Shown in pieces: positions 37,186-45,708 of a DNA stretch of 64,000 bases. This stretch comes from Burkholderia mayonis. Its GTDB lineage: Bacteria > Pseudomonadota > Gammaproteobacteria > Burkholderiales > Burkholderiaceae. Position 1 is the stretch's first letter; each line of letters begins with the position of its first letter. The notes beneath the pieces were generated by a model. That model saw nothing but the letters and a program-made list of their open reading frames with translations. It was not told the DNA's origin and did not search any database. The stretch is from the NCBI RefSeq assembly GCF_001523745.2, contig NZ_CP013386.1, positions 2,108,001 through 2,172,000 on the forward strand, read 5' to 3'. Made by a program: the position numbers and the translations under genes.

Positions 37186-38518
37186 TGAAGCCCCCGCCGC
37201 GGCCGAACGGCTCGCCGCCGCGGCCGCCGCCCGCGAGCATCTGCCTGAAGCGCGCGAGCTTCGGCGAATGCGGATGGATGCCGAGCGATTCCCACGCGTC
37301 GATCTCGTCGCCGTCCGCGTTCACGCGCGGCTCGTAGCGATAGAGCTCCTGCGTCGCGATGATGTTGTCCGACAGTCCCGTCACTTCGGTGACCGACAGG
37401 ATCCGCCGCCGCCCGTTCGACAGCCGCCCGATCTGCACGATGAAGTCGACTGCGTTGGAGATCTGCCGGCGCAGGCTCGATTCGGTGCCCTGGAAGCCTG
37501 CGAAGCCGGCGAGCATTTCGAGGCGGTACAGGCATTCGCGCGGCGAGCTCGCATGGATCGTGCCCATCGAGCCGTCGTGGCCGGTATTCATCGCCTGCAT
37601 CATCTCGAGCACTTCGCCGCCGCGCACTTCGCCGACGATGATCCGGTCCGGCCGCATCCGCAGCGTGTTGCGCAGAAGGTCGCGGATCGACACGACGCCC
37701 GTGCCGTCGAAGCCGCCCGGCCGGCTCTCGAGCCGCACGACGTGCGGATGGTTGAGCGACAGCTCGGCCGTATCCTCGATCGTGACGACGCGCTCGGCTT
37801 CGGGAATGTGGAACGCGAGCGCGTTCAGAAGCGACGTCTTGCCGGAGCTCGTGCCGCCCGACACGAGGATGTTGCAGCGCGCGGCGACCGCGGCCTCGAG
37901 CAGCGTGGCGATCTCGTCGTCGAACGTGCCGTTCGCGAGCAGATCGGCGGGCTTGAGCGGATCCTTGCGGAACTTGCGGATCGACACGACCGGGCCGTCG
38001 ATCGACAGCGGCTCGATCACGACGTTCACGCGCCCGCCGTCCGGCAGCCGCGCGTCGACCATCGGGTTCGATTCATCGAGACGGCGGCCGATCGGCGCGA
38101 GGATGCGCCGCACGATCCGCAGCAGATGTGCGTTGTCGGTGAAGCGCACCGGCAGCTTCGTCAGGATCCCGTGCTTCGACACGTACACGTCGCTGTAGCC
38201 GTTGATCAGGATGTCTTCGACGTGCGGATCGGCAAGCAGGTCCTCGATCGGCCCGAAGCCCGCGAGCTCCTTCGTCAGCGCCTCCGCGATCGCCCGCACT
38301 TCGTTTTCGTTGAGCGGAATGCGGCGCAGCCGCACGAAGCTGTCGATCTCGAGATCGACGAACTGGTTGATCGCCTGCCGCGACCAGCGTCCGAACTCCG
38401 CGCCCAGCTCCTCGATGCGCGTCAGCAGATGCTCGTGCGCAGCGTTCTTGATGTCGTGAAACTGCTGCGTTTGCGAGAACGGCGTCGCCCCGTCGGCAAA
38501 TTGAATGTCGTGTGCCAT
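37178..38518 (-). CDS. tadA: Tad pilus assembly ATPase TadA
   Basis: A 446-residue CpaF/VirB11-type secretion ATPase that powers Flp pilus export. The N-terminal domain contains GFGPIEDLLADPHVEDILIN. Walker A is CNILVSGGTSSGKTSLLNAL (near 230), the Asp box is VVTIEDTAELSL, the His box region is GHDGSMGTIHASSP, and Walker B is RPDRIIVGEVRGGE. It lies 3 bp after tadZ and overlaps tadB by 8 nt. Confidence 0.95.
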   Translation of the reverse strand: MAHDIQFADGATPFSQTQQFHDIKNAAHEHLLTRIEELGAEFGRWSRQAINQFVDLEIDSFVRLRRIPLNENEVRAIAEALTKELAGFGPIEDLLADPHVEDILINGYSDVYVSKHGILTKLPVRFTDNAHLLRIVRRILAPIGRRLDESNPMVDARLPDGGRVNVVIEPLSIDGPVVSIRKFRKDPLKPADLLANGTFDDEIATLLEAAVAARCNILVSGGTSSGKTSLLNALAFHIPEAERVVTIEDTAELSLNHPHVVRLESRPGGFDGTGVVSIRDLLRNTLRMRPDRIIVGEVRGGEVLEMMQAMNTGHDGSMGTIHASSPRECLYRLEMLAGFAGFQGTESSLRRQISNAVDFIVQIGRLSNGRRRILSVTEVTGLSDNIIATQELYRYEPRVNADGDEIDAWESLGIHPHSPKLARFRQMLAGGGRGGEPFGRGGGFNV

Positions 38519-38521
38519 CTC

Positions 38522-39760
38522 TTACGACCGCTTGGAGGTGGGTTGAATGAAGCGCTTGAGCGCGGAAAGACCGCTCGCCGTGCGCGACGCGGCGGCCCCC
38601 GTGCCACCCGTCACGCGTTCGACGAGCGGCTCGAGCGCGCGCACGTACGGGTCGCGCTCGGCAACGTCGACGATCAGCTTGCCCTGATTGGCCGCATGCC
38701 CGATCGGCACGCGCCGCGACGGCAAGGTCACGGCGAGCGAGAGGCCGAGGCGCTCGGCGATCTGCGCGGGCGACAGGCCGAGCGCCGGATCGTACTGGTT
38801 GACGACGAGACGCACGTTGCCCGTGTCGACGCCCGCGTCGCGCAGCGAATCGAGCAGCTCGACCGCCGACACGACGGATGCGACGCCCTGGTCGCACAGG
38901 AGCCACGATTCGTCGACCGCGCACGCGGTCTGCGCGACGAAGTCGCGGTTCGAGAAGCCGCCCAGGTCGATGATCTGATAGTCGAAGAACGCGCGCAGAC
39001 GGTTCAGCAGTCCGACGCAAGACGCGTACGACACGTCGCGCAGCCCGGCGAGATTCGGCGGCAGCGACGTCAGCGCGACGCCGCTCGAATGGCGCGCGAG
39101 CGCAGTGTTGACGAAGGTCCGGTCGAAGCGGCGCAGGTTGCGCACCGCCTCGACGAAGTCGAATTCACAGCGCGTGTTCAGGTACAGCGCGCCGTCGCCT
39201 GCCGGCAGCCCGAGATCGACGAGCGCCGTCTGCCGTCCCTGCGCGGCCGAGCGCTTCTGCAGCAGCACCGACAGGTTCGCGGCGAGCGTGCTTGCCCCCA
39301 TCCCGGCGCGCGCGCCGAGAAGCGCGATCAGCTTGCCGTGGCGGCTCGGCTGTTCGCCGACGTGATCGAGGAGCCCGCGCGTGATCCGCAGCGCGTCCTC
39401 GGCGGGTGCGGAGAAGTCGACGAAGTCGTGCACGCCCGCGCGCAGCGCAGCGAGCGCGCTCTCCGGCTCCGCGATCGACCCGAGCGCGACGATCGGCAGT
39501 CCAGGATGCGACAGGCGCACCGCGGCCGCGGCGGCGCTCGCCGCCTGCGCATGGCCGCCCGAGAAGTCGACGAAGACGAGCACCGGATTGAGCCCGGCGA
39601 TCCGCTGCGCGAGCGCCGTCGGTTCGAGCGGCGCAGCCTCGACGGCGCCCGCCGAGACGAGCGTCTGCGCGAGCCAGTCCACGTGTTCGCCAAGCGGCGA
39701 CGCGCAGACGAAGTAGTCGGTGACGGCAGGCTCAGCCAAAGATTGTGCTCTCGCGTTCAT
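38522..39760 (-). CDS. tadZ: Tad pilus localisation ATPase-like protein TadZ/CpaE
   Basis: A 412-residue protein with an N-terminal receiver-like domain (PVLVFVDFSGGHAQAASAAA) and a C-terminal MinD/ParA-like domain. The deviant Walker A reads LLGARAGMGASTLAANLS: both signature lysines of KGGxGKT are absent, so ATP hydrolysis is doubtful. IIDLGGFSNRD and LVVNQYDPALGLSPAQIAER are the switch and nucleotide-base regions. TadZ targets the pilus machine to the pole. It follows rcpA by 60 bp. Confidence 0.9.
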   Translation of the reverse strand: MNARAQSLAEPAVTDYFVCASPLGEHVDWLAQTLVSAGAVEAAPLEPTALAQRIAGLNPVLVFVDFSGGHAQAASAAAAAVRLSHPGLPIVALGSIAEPESALAALRAGVHDFVDFSAPAEDALRITRGLLDHVGEQPSRHGKLIALLGARAGMGASTLAANLSVLLQKRSAAQGRQTALVDLGLPAGDGALYLNTRCEFDFVEAVRNLRRFDRTFVNTALARHSSGVALTSLPPNLAGLRDVSYASCVGLLNRLRAFFDYQIIDLGGFSNRDFVAQTACAVDESWLLCDQGVASVVSAVELLDSLRDAGVDTGNVRLVVNQYDPALGLSPAQIAERLGLSLAVTLPSRRVPIGHAANQGKLIVDVAERDPYVRALEPLVERVTGGTGAAASRTASGLSALKRFIQPTSKRS

Positions 39761-39820
39761 GTTGAAGCGTTCCGGTTGCGCGCCGTGTCGCGGCGCTCGC
39801 GCTGTCGATGCGGCACGCGC

Positions 39821-41146
39821 TCATTTCGAGAACCCCGGTCCTGCGTCCGGCGACAGCGCGCCGCCGAGATACGACCGCCATACGGGCCCGTCGCGCTGCT
39901 CGGACAGCTCGCCGGGCGTCGCGGGCAGCGACGCGTTCTTCGCGATCGGCGCGACGAGATGCGGCGTCGCGATGATCACGAGTTCCTTGTCGTTCTGCTG
40001 ATAACTGAGGTGCTTGAAGAACGTGCCGATGACCGGCAGATCGCCGAGGAACGGCACCTTGTCGACGTTCGACGTCGTCTCGCGATCGATCAGGCCGCCG
40101 ATCACGAAGCTCTCGCCGTCGCCGAGCTCGACCGTCGTGTCCGCGCGGCGCGTCGTGAGCGCGGGCACCGTCACGCCGTTGATCGTGATCGAATGGACGA
40201 AGTCGAGCTGACTCGATTCCGGCGCGACCTTGAGCGCGATCCGGCGCGGGCTCAGCACGGTCGGCGTCAGCGTGAGGCCGACGCCGTACGGCTTCCAATC
40301 GATCGAGATCGTGCCGAGCGACTGCGGCACCGGCACCGGAATCTCGCCGCCCGCGAGAAAGCTCGCGCTTTGCCCGGACAGCGCGACGAGCGTCGGCTGC
40401 GCGAGCACGCGCGCGAGGTTGTTCGCCTCGAGGATCGACAGGTCGGCGAAAAGGCCGCGCGTCGCCGAGCCGACGACGAGATTGAACGCGGACGCGATCG
40501 GAATGTTCGCGGACACCGACATCGACGGCGTCCCGCCGCCCGTCACCGACGCAAGGCCGCTCGGCGCGAACGAGCCGAACGTGAAGCCGTTGTTCTGCTT
40601 GAAGAAGTTGAGGCCCGCCTGCTTGAGCACCGAGCGGCTGAATTCGACGACGCGCACGTCGACCTGCACGACGTTCTTGCCGCCGACCGTCGACGCGTCG
40701 ACGACGCCGCCGTCCTTGCCCGCCATCCCCTTGCCGAGCGCGAGCGCGCGCGCATGCGCGTCGAGCGTCGCGGCCGAGCCGGACATGACCGCCGTGCCGC
40801 CGTACGCCTTCACGCTCGGCGAGCCGCCGTCGAGCAGCGCACGCGCGGCGCCGCTCACGACGTTGACCGTGTAGACGGCCGGCTCGTCGCGGCCTCGCTC
40901 CCACACCATCAGGCTCGTCGAGCCGGCCGCCTTCGCGACGAGCAGCACGCTTCCTCGCCCGCCCTTCGCGACGAGCACGTCGGCGACGCTCGGATCGCCG
41001 ACCGCGACCCGCTGCACGTTGCGGCCGACGGAAATCTGCCGCTGCGCGCCCGTCGCGAGCTCGATCGCCCCCATCTCCGCCGCCCGCGCGGCGAACGACA
41101 GCAACACGCCGAACGCCATCGCCAATGCAATCAGTCTATTTTTCAT
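39821..41146 (-). CDS. rcpA: Tad pilus outer-membrane secretin RcpA/CpaC
   Basis: A 441-residue secretin subunit forming the outer-membrane channel for the Flp pilus. It has a signal peptide (LIALAMAFGVLLSFAARA) and an N-terminal pilus-formation domain with VQRVAVGDPSVADVLVAKGG. A BON-like segment is followed by the secretin core (LARVLAQPTLVALSGQSASF, VPFLGDLPVIGTFFKHLSYQ) ending NDKELVIIATPHLVAP. It lies between cpaB and tadZ. Confidence 0.95.
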   Translation of the reverse strand: MKNRLIALAMAFGVLLSFAARAAEMGAIELATGAQRQISVGRNVQRVAVGDPSVADVLVAKGGRGSVLLVAKAAGSTSLMVWERGRDEPAVYTVNVVSGAARALLDGGSPSVKAYGGTAVMSGSAATLDAHARALALGKGMAGKDGGVVDASTVGGKNVVQVDVRVVEFSRSVLKQAGLNFFKQNNGFTFGSFAPSGLASVTGGGTPSMSVSANIPIASAFNLVVGSATRGLFADLSILEANNLARVLAQPTLVALSGQSASFLAGGEIPVPVPQSLGTISIDWKPYGVGLTLTPTVLSPRRIALKVAPESSQLDFVHSITINGVTVPALTTRRADTTVELGDGESFVIGGLIDRETTSNVDKVPFLGDLPVIGTFFKHLSYQQNDKELVIIATPHLVAPIAKNASLPATPGELSEQRDGPVWRSYLGGALSPDAGPGFSK

Positions 41147-41209
41147 CGTGTCGGAAACCGGCGCGAGCCGGCTCTCTCCCTGCCGTCACTGTTCGAATCA
41201 ATTTGTCGA

Positions 41210-42121
41210 TCAATAGGCGACCGTTTCGGCTCGCCCGCCCCGGATCACTTCGATGCTGCCTCCTGCGCGCGGCGCGGCCGCCACCTGCGCGCCCCGCGGT
41301 GCGGCCGCACGCGGCGCCGGCGCATGCGCGCCGCCGCTGCCCGACAGCTCGCTCAACACGAGCCCCGCCGCCGCCTGGTTCGACGGCCCCGCGCCGCCTA
41401 ACGCGCGCACGGCGACCGTCTGCGCAGCGACGTCTTCGTCGCGTGGGCTGCGCAGCGCGAGCACGAGCCGTCCGCTCGCTTCGGCGAGCGTCAGCGCGTC
41501 GACCTGCGCGGTCGGCACCGCGAGCACCGCGGTGCGCGCGCCCGCGCCCGTCGGGCCCGGCGTGCCGTCACGATCGGCCGTCGCGTCGCCGAACGACAGC
41601 ACACGCACCCGCGACAACAGCAGCCGCGCCTGCGATTGCGAGATTTCCGAGCCAGTCGTACCGAAGCTGCCTTCGCGCTTCATATTCACGAACACGTCGA
41701 CGAAGTTGCCGGGACGCAGCCGGTTGCCGACCGCGTTCGTGTCGTCGACCTTGACCGCGACCGCGCGCTCGCCCGGCGCGATCTGGTCGGCGAGCCCCGA
41801 CATCAGCTCGCTTTCGAGCACGGGCGCCTGCGCGACAATGTCGCTCGCCGGGATGCGGCCCGTGACGAGCGTCGGATTCGGAAACGCGCCGGCGATCGGC
41901 GCAGGCATCTGCTGCACCTTGAGCGCGTCGGCGGGAATCGGCTGCCCCGCCGGCAGCGCACGCGTCGCGACGACGACGGGCACCACCGCCGTCGCGACGG
42001 CGGTCGCGGCGCTCGGCGCGGCGGGCGCCGGCTTGCGCCCGAGCAGCCACGCGTAAATGCCGAGCAGGATCGCGATCCCGATCAGCAACCCCGCGATGAT
42101 CTTGGTCAGATGATTGGCCAT
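41210..42121 (-). CDS. rcpC: Flp pilus assembly protein CpaB/RcpC
   Basis: A 303-residue periplasmic protein with an N-terminal membrane anchor (IIAGLLIGIAILLGIYAWLL) and an SAF domain (VVVATRALPAGQPIPADALK). The CpaB core follows (PGERAVAVKVDDTNAVGNRL, RPGNFVDVFVNM), then an Ala/Pro-rich C-terminal segment. It is thought to connect to the secretin RcpA, encoded next. The ATG at 42121 was chosen because it places the anchor at the N-terminus. Confidence 0.93.
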   Translation of the reverse strand: MANHLTKIIAGLLIGIAILLGIYAWLLGRKPAPAAPSAATAVATAVVPVVVATRALPAGQPIPADALKVQQMPAPIAGAFPNPTLVTGRIPASDIVAQAPVLESELMSGLADQIAPGERAVAVKVDDTNAVGNRLRPGNFVDVFVNMKREGSFGTTGSEISQSQARLLLSRVRVLSFGDATADRDGTPGPTGAGARTAVLAVPTAQVDALTLAEASGRLVLALRSPRDEDVAAQTVAVRALGGAGPSNQAAAGLVLSELSGSGGAHAPAPRAAAPRGAQVAAAPRAGGSIEVIRGGRAETVAY

Positions 42122-42207
42122 GGTTGTTATCAGTGCAGCGGCGAAAGAAGTCGTTGGAGAAAACCGCACCGGCTGGCGGCGCGGCGGCCCGGCCTAGTCG
42201 ATCACGT

Positions 42208-42675
42208 TCATATGATGTTCGTCGGGTTGATCTGCACCGTCGCCTGGCTCGTCAGCGTCGTCGGCAGCACCGCGTCGAAGAGCGCGACTGTCGGCACGAG
42301 CGGATTGGCCGCATACGGATACGTAACCGTCACCTGGATGCAGTACATCGTCGCGTCGTACGAGCAGGTGAAATTCTGCGAGGTCGAGCACGTCGCGCCC
42401 GTCAGCCAGCCCGTCAGATTGCTCGCGGCCGTGCACGCGGCCGCTGCACGCAGGCCGAGCGCCGCCGACTGCGTTTGCGCGACCTGGTAGTTGAGCGCCG
42501 CGCGCGCGCCCTCCGTCGCGGCGAGCGTCAGGCTCTGCTGCGCGGCGAAGATCATGCCGTACGTGACGATCCCGTAGAGGACCATGAAGAAGACGGGGAA
42601 CAGGATCGCGAATTCGATCGCGGTCGCGCCGCGCTGGAAGCGCCGCGGCCGGAACTGTCCGAGCGCGTGCTTCAT
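42208..42675 (-). CDS. tadE: TadE-like minor pseudopilin
   Basis: A 155-residue protein with the TadE signature QRGATAIEFAILFPVFFMVL at the N-terminus: a prepilin-like peptidase site (GATAIEF) and a hydrophobic helix. A short extracytoplasmic domain follows with four Cys residues (ACTAASN, ATCSTSQNFTC, MYC). It is likely processed by TadV, whose gene overlaps its start by 4 nt (ATGA). Confidence 0.9.
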   Translation of the reverse strand: MKHALGQFRPRRFQRGATAIEFAILFPVFFMVLYGIVTYGMIFAAQQSLTLAATEGARAALNYQVAQTQSAALGLRAAAACTAASNLTGWLTGATCSTSQNFTCSYDATMYCIQVTVTYPYAANPLVPTVALFDAVLPTTLTSQATVQINPTNII

Positions 42676-43172
42676 CGCGTGCCTCCGGTATGAACCAGAT
42701 AGGCGAGCCATGCCGCGGCGGGCGCGGCGAGAAACGCCGCATAAGGCGCGGAGCGGCGCGCGCCGAGCGCGAACACAGGCGCGCCGTGACGCCCGAGCGT
42801 GCCGAACGACGTGCGGCTCAGCAGCATGAGGCCGAGCGAGTGAATGCCCGCTGCGATGCTCGCGACGATCCACAGCCACGGCAGCACCGACAGGCCGCAC
42901 CAAGCGCCGAGCACCGCGAATACTTTGACGTCGGCAGCACCCATCACGCGCAGTGCGAAAAACGGAAAAAGGGAAACGAGACCGACCACCCCGCCGATCA
43001 ATGCGCCGGCCAATGTCGTCTCGAACGGATTTTGTCGGCAGACTGTAAAAATGATAACGGCAGCAAGACCAACGAACACCAATTCGTTGGGAATACGGCG
43101 ATCGCGACAATCAGCAATTGCAACAGCCGCAGTCCAGGCGAAAAAGAACCCAATACTGAATAAATGAACCAT
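42672..43172 (-). CDS. tadV: Prepilin peptidase TadV/CpaA
   Basis: A 166-residue aspartic prepilin peptidase (A24 family) in the inner membrane. It carries the two catalytic Asp segments: IADCRDRRIPNELVFVGL (first Asp) and GAADVKVFAVLGAW (GxGD-like, here GAAD). About five membrane segments are predicted. It would mature the Flp pilin and TadE. The ATG at 43172 is chosen over an upstream frame because the first membrane helix starts directly after it. Confidence 0.9.
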   Translation of the reverse strand: MVHLFSIGFFFAWTAAVAIADCRDRRIPNELVFVGLAAVIIFTVCRQNPFETTLAGALIGGVVGLVSLFPFFALRVMGAADVKVFAVLGAWCGLSVLPWLWIVASIAAGIHSLGLMLLSRTSFGTLGRHGAPVFALGARRSAPYAAFLAAPAAAWLAYLVHTGGTR

Positions 43173-43198
43173 TTCAGCCCCAGCCGCCCAGCGACGTG

Positions 43199-43224
43199 TT
43201 GCGGATTGCCGAAGCAATCCGCAA
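43199..43224 (-). promoter_or_regulatory. Intercistronic hairpin with UUCG loop between flp and tadV
   Basis: A perfect 11-bp stem (arm TTGCGGATTGC at 43199-43209, complement at 43214-43224) closed by CGAA, which reads TTCG in the transcribed strand. There is no T-run, so it is likely an RNA-stabilising or partial-termination structure rather than a full terminator. It could raise flp transcript above the downstream genes. Confidence 0.6.
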
Positions 43225-43254
43225 TTCGTGGTAACGCGCAATTGGAAGTAAACG

Positions 43255-43425
43255 TTAAGCCGCCGGCAATTTGCTGGCGATCGTGCTGAACAGGTTGCTC
43301 AGGTCGGTACCGAGCGTGCCGACCGTCGTCGCGATGGCCACCGCGATGAGACCCGCGATCAATCCGTATTCGATCGCGGTTACCCCTGCCTCCTCCGTGA
43401 GGAAGCGATTCATCAGTTGTTTCAT
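43255..43425 (-). CDS. flp: Flp/Fap-type pilin subunit
   Basis: A 56-residue major pilin precursor. The leader (MKQLMNRFLTEEAG) ends with the type IVb cleavage site, followed by VTAIEYGLIAGLIAVAIATT, the Flp motif (Glu and Tyr at the +5/+6 region) and hydrophobic helix, then GTDLSNLFSTIASKLPAA. It is first in the tad operon. The ATG at 43425 gives the normal leader length. Confidence 0.95.
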   Translation of the reverse strand: MKQLMNRFLTEEAGVTAIEYGLIAGLIAVAIATTVGTLGTDLSNLFSTIASKLPAA

Positions 43426-44009
43426 GTTGATCCTCGTGCCTTGAGTCCTCATTGGCCTTGCTTTTCGCTATCGGCCGACCTTGCCCCGCCATTCGACTTT
43501 AATGTCGGATCGGGCGGTTTCGTTATAACTCCTTTTTCAAGAGTTTCTAACAATTTGATACAAGTTAACATTCATGTCGGCGGCGTCCTCCTCGTATTCC
43601 CTGATGTACCAGGCCGTACAATTAGTGCACGAGCGAATCTTATATCTGAACCTTTTTTTGTTCCACATTTTTGTCAATTTTGATCAGACAACATGACTGC
43701 GCGCACGCTTATTTTTATGACTTGTCGGTACTCCTTACACATAAGGACTTACGATAGGTTAGATCTATATACCTAATTCATTGGCAAAAAGATCGATTCA
43801 AATATCGATGACCCATCCCGTGCATGGGGCGCACGTTACGCCGCACGCGTAACGCAAAGCGCGTGGCGTTACGTTACGAACGCATAAAAACTCGGCCGCC
43901 GCGCGCACCTCCCGCTCCTTTTCAAGCAACGTCCCGCCTCGCTCAAATCCTTTACCGACAAGGGTTTGCGGGAAGTCATTGCACGCACCGAAAAGTTCGT
44001 CCAGCGAAA
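43426..44009. other. A+T-rich divergent regulatory region between flp and the repeat-lipoprotein operon
   Basis: About 650 bp to the next gene, markedly richer in A+T than its surroundings between 43500 and 43800. It holds the promoter of the tad operon, which I could not pin down, and the sigma-54 promoter and candidate enhancers of the plus-strand unit. No gene is supported. Confidence 0.7.
43834..43878. promoter_or_regulatory. Candidate enhancer: cluster of CGTTACG motifs
   Basis: CGTTACG-N7-CGTAACG forms a perfect inverted repeat (43834-43854), followed by two overlapping direct CGTTACG copies (43867-43873 and 43872-43878). The cluster is about 130-175 bp upstream of the -24 box at 44010, the normal position of upstream activating sequences for sigma-54 activators. 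Confidence 0.6.
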
Positions 44010-44025
44010 TGGCACGCCAGTTGCA
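44010..44025 (+). promoter_or_regulatory. Sigma-54 (RpoN) promoter
   Basis: TGGCACG-CCAG-TTGCA matches the -24/-12 consensus TGGCACG-N4-TTGCW at every position, with correct GG-GC spacing. Transcription would begin near 44036, about 50 bp upstream of the first lipoprotein start. Confidence 0.9.
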
Positions 44026-44086
44026 GAGCAATCACTCGCAAGTGCAGCACACCAATGATCAGACAACACACCAATGCGAGGACGAT

Positions 44087-45658
44087 ATGAACACCCAGAC
44101 GATTTCCCATGGCACGCTCCGGACGACTTTGATCGCGGCCACCGTGGCAGCCATGCTCTCCCTCTCCGCTTGCGGCGGCTCCGGCTCGATCAGCAAGGGG
44201 CTCGACGGCTCGGGCTCCAGTAGCGGCAACGCAATTTCCACGACGGGCGACGGTTCGGGTTCGGGCGGCACGAGCGGCTCGGGTTCGAGCGGCGGCTCGA
44301 CTTCCGGCGGCGGCTCGACTTCCGGCGGCGGCTCGACTTCCGGCGGCGGCTCGACTTCCGGCGGCGGCTCGACTTCCGGCGGCGGCACGTCGACCTCGTC
44401 GAGCGTCAATGCGCTCGGTACGATCGCCGGCAACACGGGCGGCATCATCGGCGGCGTCGGCTCGACCGTGTCGGGTGTCGGTACCGTCGTCGGCAGCCAG
44501 ACGCTGCCCGGCGCGAACCCGCAGACGACGCAAGCGCTCGGCGGCATCGTCCAGAACCTCGGCGGCGCCGTCAGCGCGCTTGGCACGGGCGTGACGAGCG
44601 GCATCGGCCAGCTCGGCTCGTCGACGAACCCGATCGGCACGACCGTCGCAAGCACGGGCGGCGTGGTCAGCCAGCTGGGCGGCGCCGTCACGCAAACGGG
44701 CAACCTCGTCACGAGCCTCGGCACGGGCCCGCTCGCGCCGCTGTCGCCCCTCACGTCGCCGCTCGGCGGTGCGGTCAGCACGCTCGGCAACGCAATCACC
44801 GCAGGCGGCACGACGCTCACCACCGCACTGTCGACGGGCCCCGTCCAGCAACTGACGCAAACGGTCAGCTCGGCGATCACGCCGATCACGTCGATGGTCA
44901 CGGGCACGACGCAAACGGTCGGCAACGTGACGGGCCTCGGCGCGCCCGTCAACACGCTGCTCGGCACGATCGGCGGCGGCCTGAACCAGGCCGGCGCGCT
45001 GATCACGAAGACGGGCAGCAATCCGGTCACGACGAGCCTCGGCCAGACGGTGTCGGCAACCGGCAACACGATCACGTCGGTCGGCGGCCTGCTGACGGGC
45101 GGCACCGGCTCGACGAATCCGCTCGCGCCGATCACAGCCGCGGTCGGCAGCCTGACGGGCACGCTGAGCGGCGTCGGCGGAGCGACCTCGGGCACTCCGC
45201 TCGCTCCGCTGACGAACGTCGTGTCGACGGTGACGGGCGCGCTCACGGGCGCAGCAGGCGGCACGTCGACGAGCAATCCGCTCGCCCCCGTCACCGGCCT
45301 CGTGTCGACCGTCACGGGCGCGCTCACGGGTGCCACCGGCGGCACGACGTCGAGCAACCCGCTCGCCCCCGTCACCGGCCTCGTGTCGACCGTCACGGGC
45401 GCGCTCGCGGGCGCCACCGGCGGCACGACGTCGACGAGCCCGCTCGCCCCGGTCACGAACCTCGTGTCGACCGCGACGGGCGCACTCGGCGGCGCGACGA
45501 CCGCGCCGACGACGAGCTCGACGACCGCCGCGACGAACCCTGTCGCGAGCCTCACCGCGCCACTGACCGGCACGAGCAGCGGCACGAGCGGGTCGACCAA
45601 CCTGCTGTCGCCCGTCACGTCGCTCGTCGGCGGCCTGCTCGGCGGCATCAAGAAGTAA
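44087..45658 (+). CDS. Repeat-rich surface lipoprotein 1 (sigma-54-controlled)
   Basis: A 523-residue lipoprotein. The signal TTLIAATVAAMLSLSAC ends with the lipidated Cys. A Gly/Ser/Thr stalk follows, containing five 6-residue units encoded by an 18-bp repeat. The long body consists of short imperfect repeats of the type Gly-x-x-Val-x-x-(Leu/Gly)-Gly, rich in Gly, Thr, Val, Leu and Ser. Landmarks include LGTGPLAPLSPLTSPLGGAV and ALSTGPVQQLTQTVSSAITP. The C-terminal third has about 27-residue repeats (NPLAPVTGLVSTVTGAL...). There is no Lys, Arg, Asp or Glu over long stretches. The ATG at 44087 has GAGGA 6 nt upstream and follows the sigma-54 promoter. Function unknown; adhesin or matrix component is inference. 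Confidence 0.85.
   Translation: MNTQTISHGTLRTTLIAATVAAMLSLSACGGSGSISKGLDGSGSSSGNAISTTGDGSGSGGTSGSGSSGGSTSGGGSTSGGGSTSGGGSTSGGGSTSGGGTSTSSSVNALGTIAGNTGGIIGGVGSTVSGVGTVVGSQTLPGANPQTTQALGGIVQNLGGAVSALGTGVTSGIGQLGSSTNPIGTTVASTGGVVSQLGGAVTQTGNLVTSLGTGPLAPLSPLTSPLGGAVSTLGNAITAGGTTLTTALSTGPVQQLTQTVSSAITPITSMVTGTTQTVGNVTGLGAPVNTLLGTIGGGLNQAGALITKTGSNPVTTSLGQTVSATGNTITSVGGLLTGGTGSTNPLAPITAAVGSLTGTLSGVGGATSGTPLAPLTNVVSTVTGALTGAAGGTSTSNPLAPVTGLVSTVTGALTGATGGTTSSNPLAPVTGLVSTVTGALAGATGGTTSTSPLAPVTNLVSTATGALGGATTAPTTSSTTAATNPVASLTAPLTGTSSGTSGSTNLLSPVTSLVGGLLGGIKK
44291..44380 (+). repeat. Five perfect 18-bp tandem repeats in lipoprotein 1
   Basis: The unit GGCGGCTCGACTTCCGGC occurs five times without a mismatch and encodes a Gly/Ser/Thr hexapeptide. 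Copy-number change would lengthen or shorten the stalk without shifting the frame. Confidence 0.95.
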
Positions 45659-45708
45659 ACCGGGCCGGCGCCCACCCAGCATCAAAAAAGACAGCGAGGA
45701 GCAGCATC

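Noticed and set aside
37097..41401. Very long plus-strand open frame (1,434 codons) opposite the tad genes
   Set aside because: It is antisense to tadA, tadZ, rcpA and cpaB, which have clear family motifs. The frame is Arg/Asp/Ala-rich with no domain, as expected for the complement of high-G+C codon usage.
43430..43680. Sigma-54 or sigma-70 promoter for flp on the minus strand
   Set aside because: A TTGACA-like box (complement of 43672-43677) and TATAAC-like boxes exist but never at correct spacing, and no GG-N10-GC match was found; I could not support any single site.
44291..44380. Regular repeats reminiscent of a CRISPR array
   Set aside because: The 18-bp units are directly contiguous with no spacers and encode in-frame hexapeptides of a lipoprotein; no cas genes are present.
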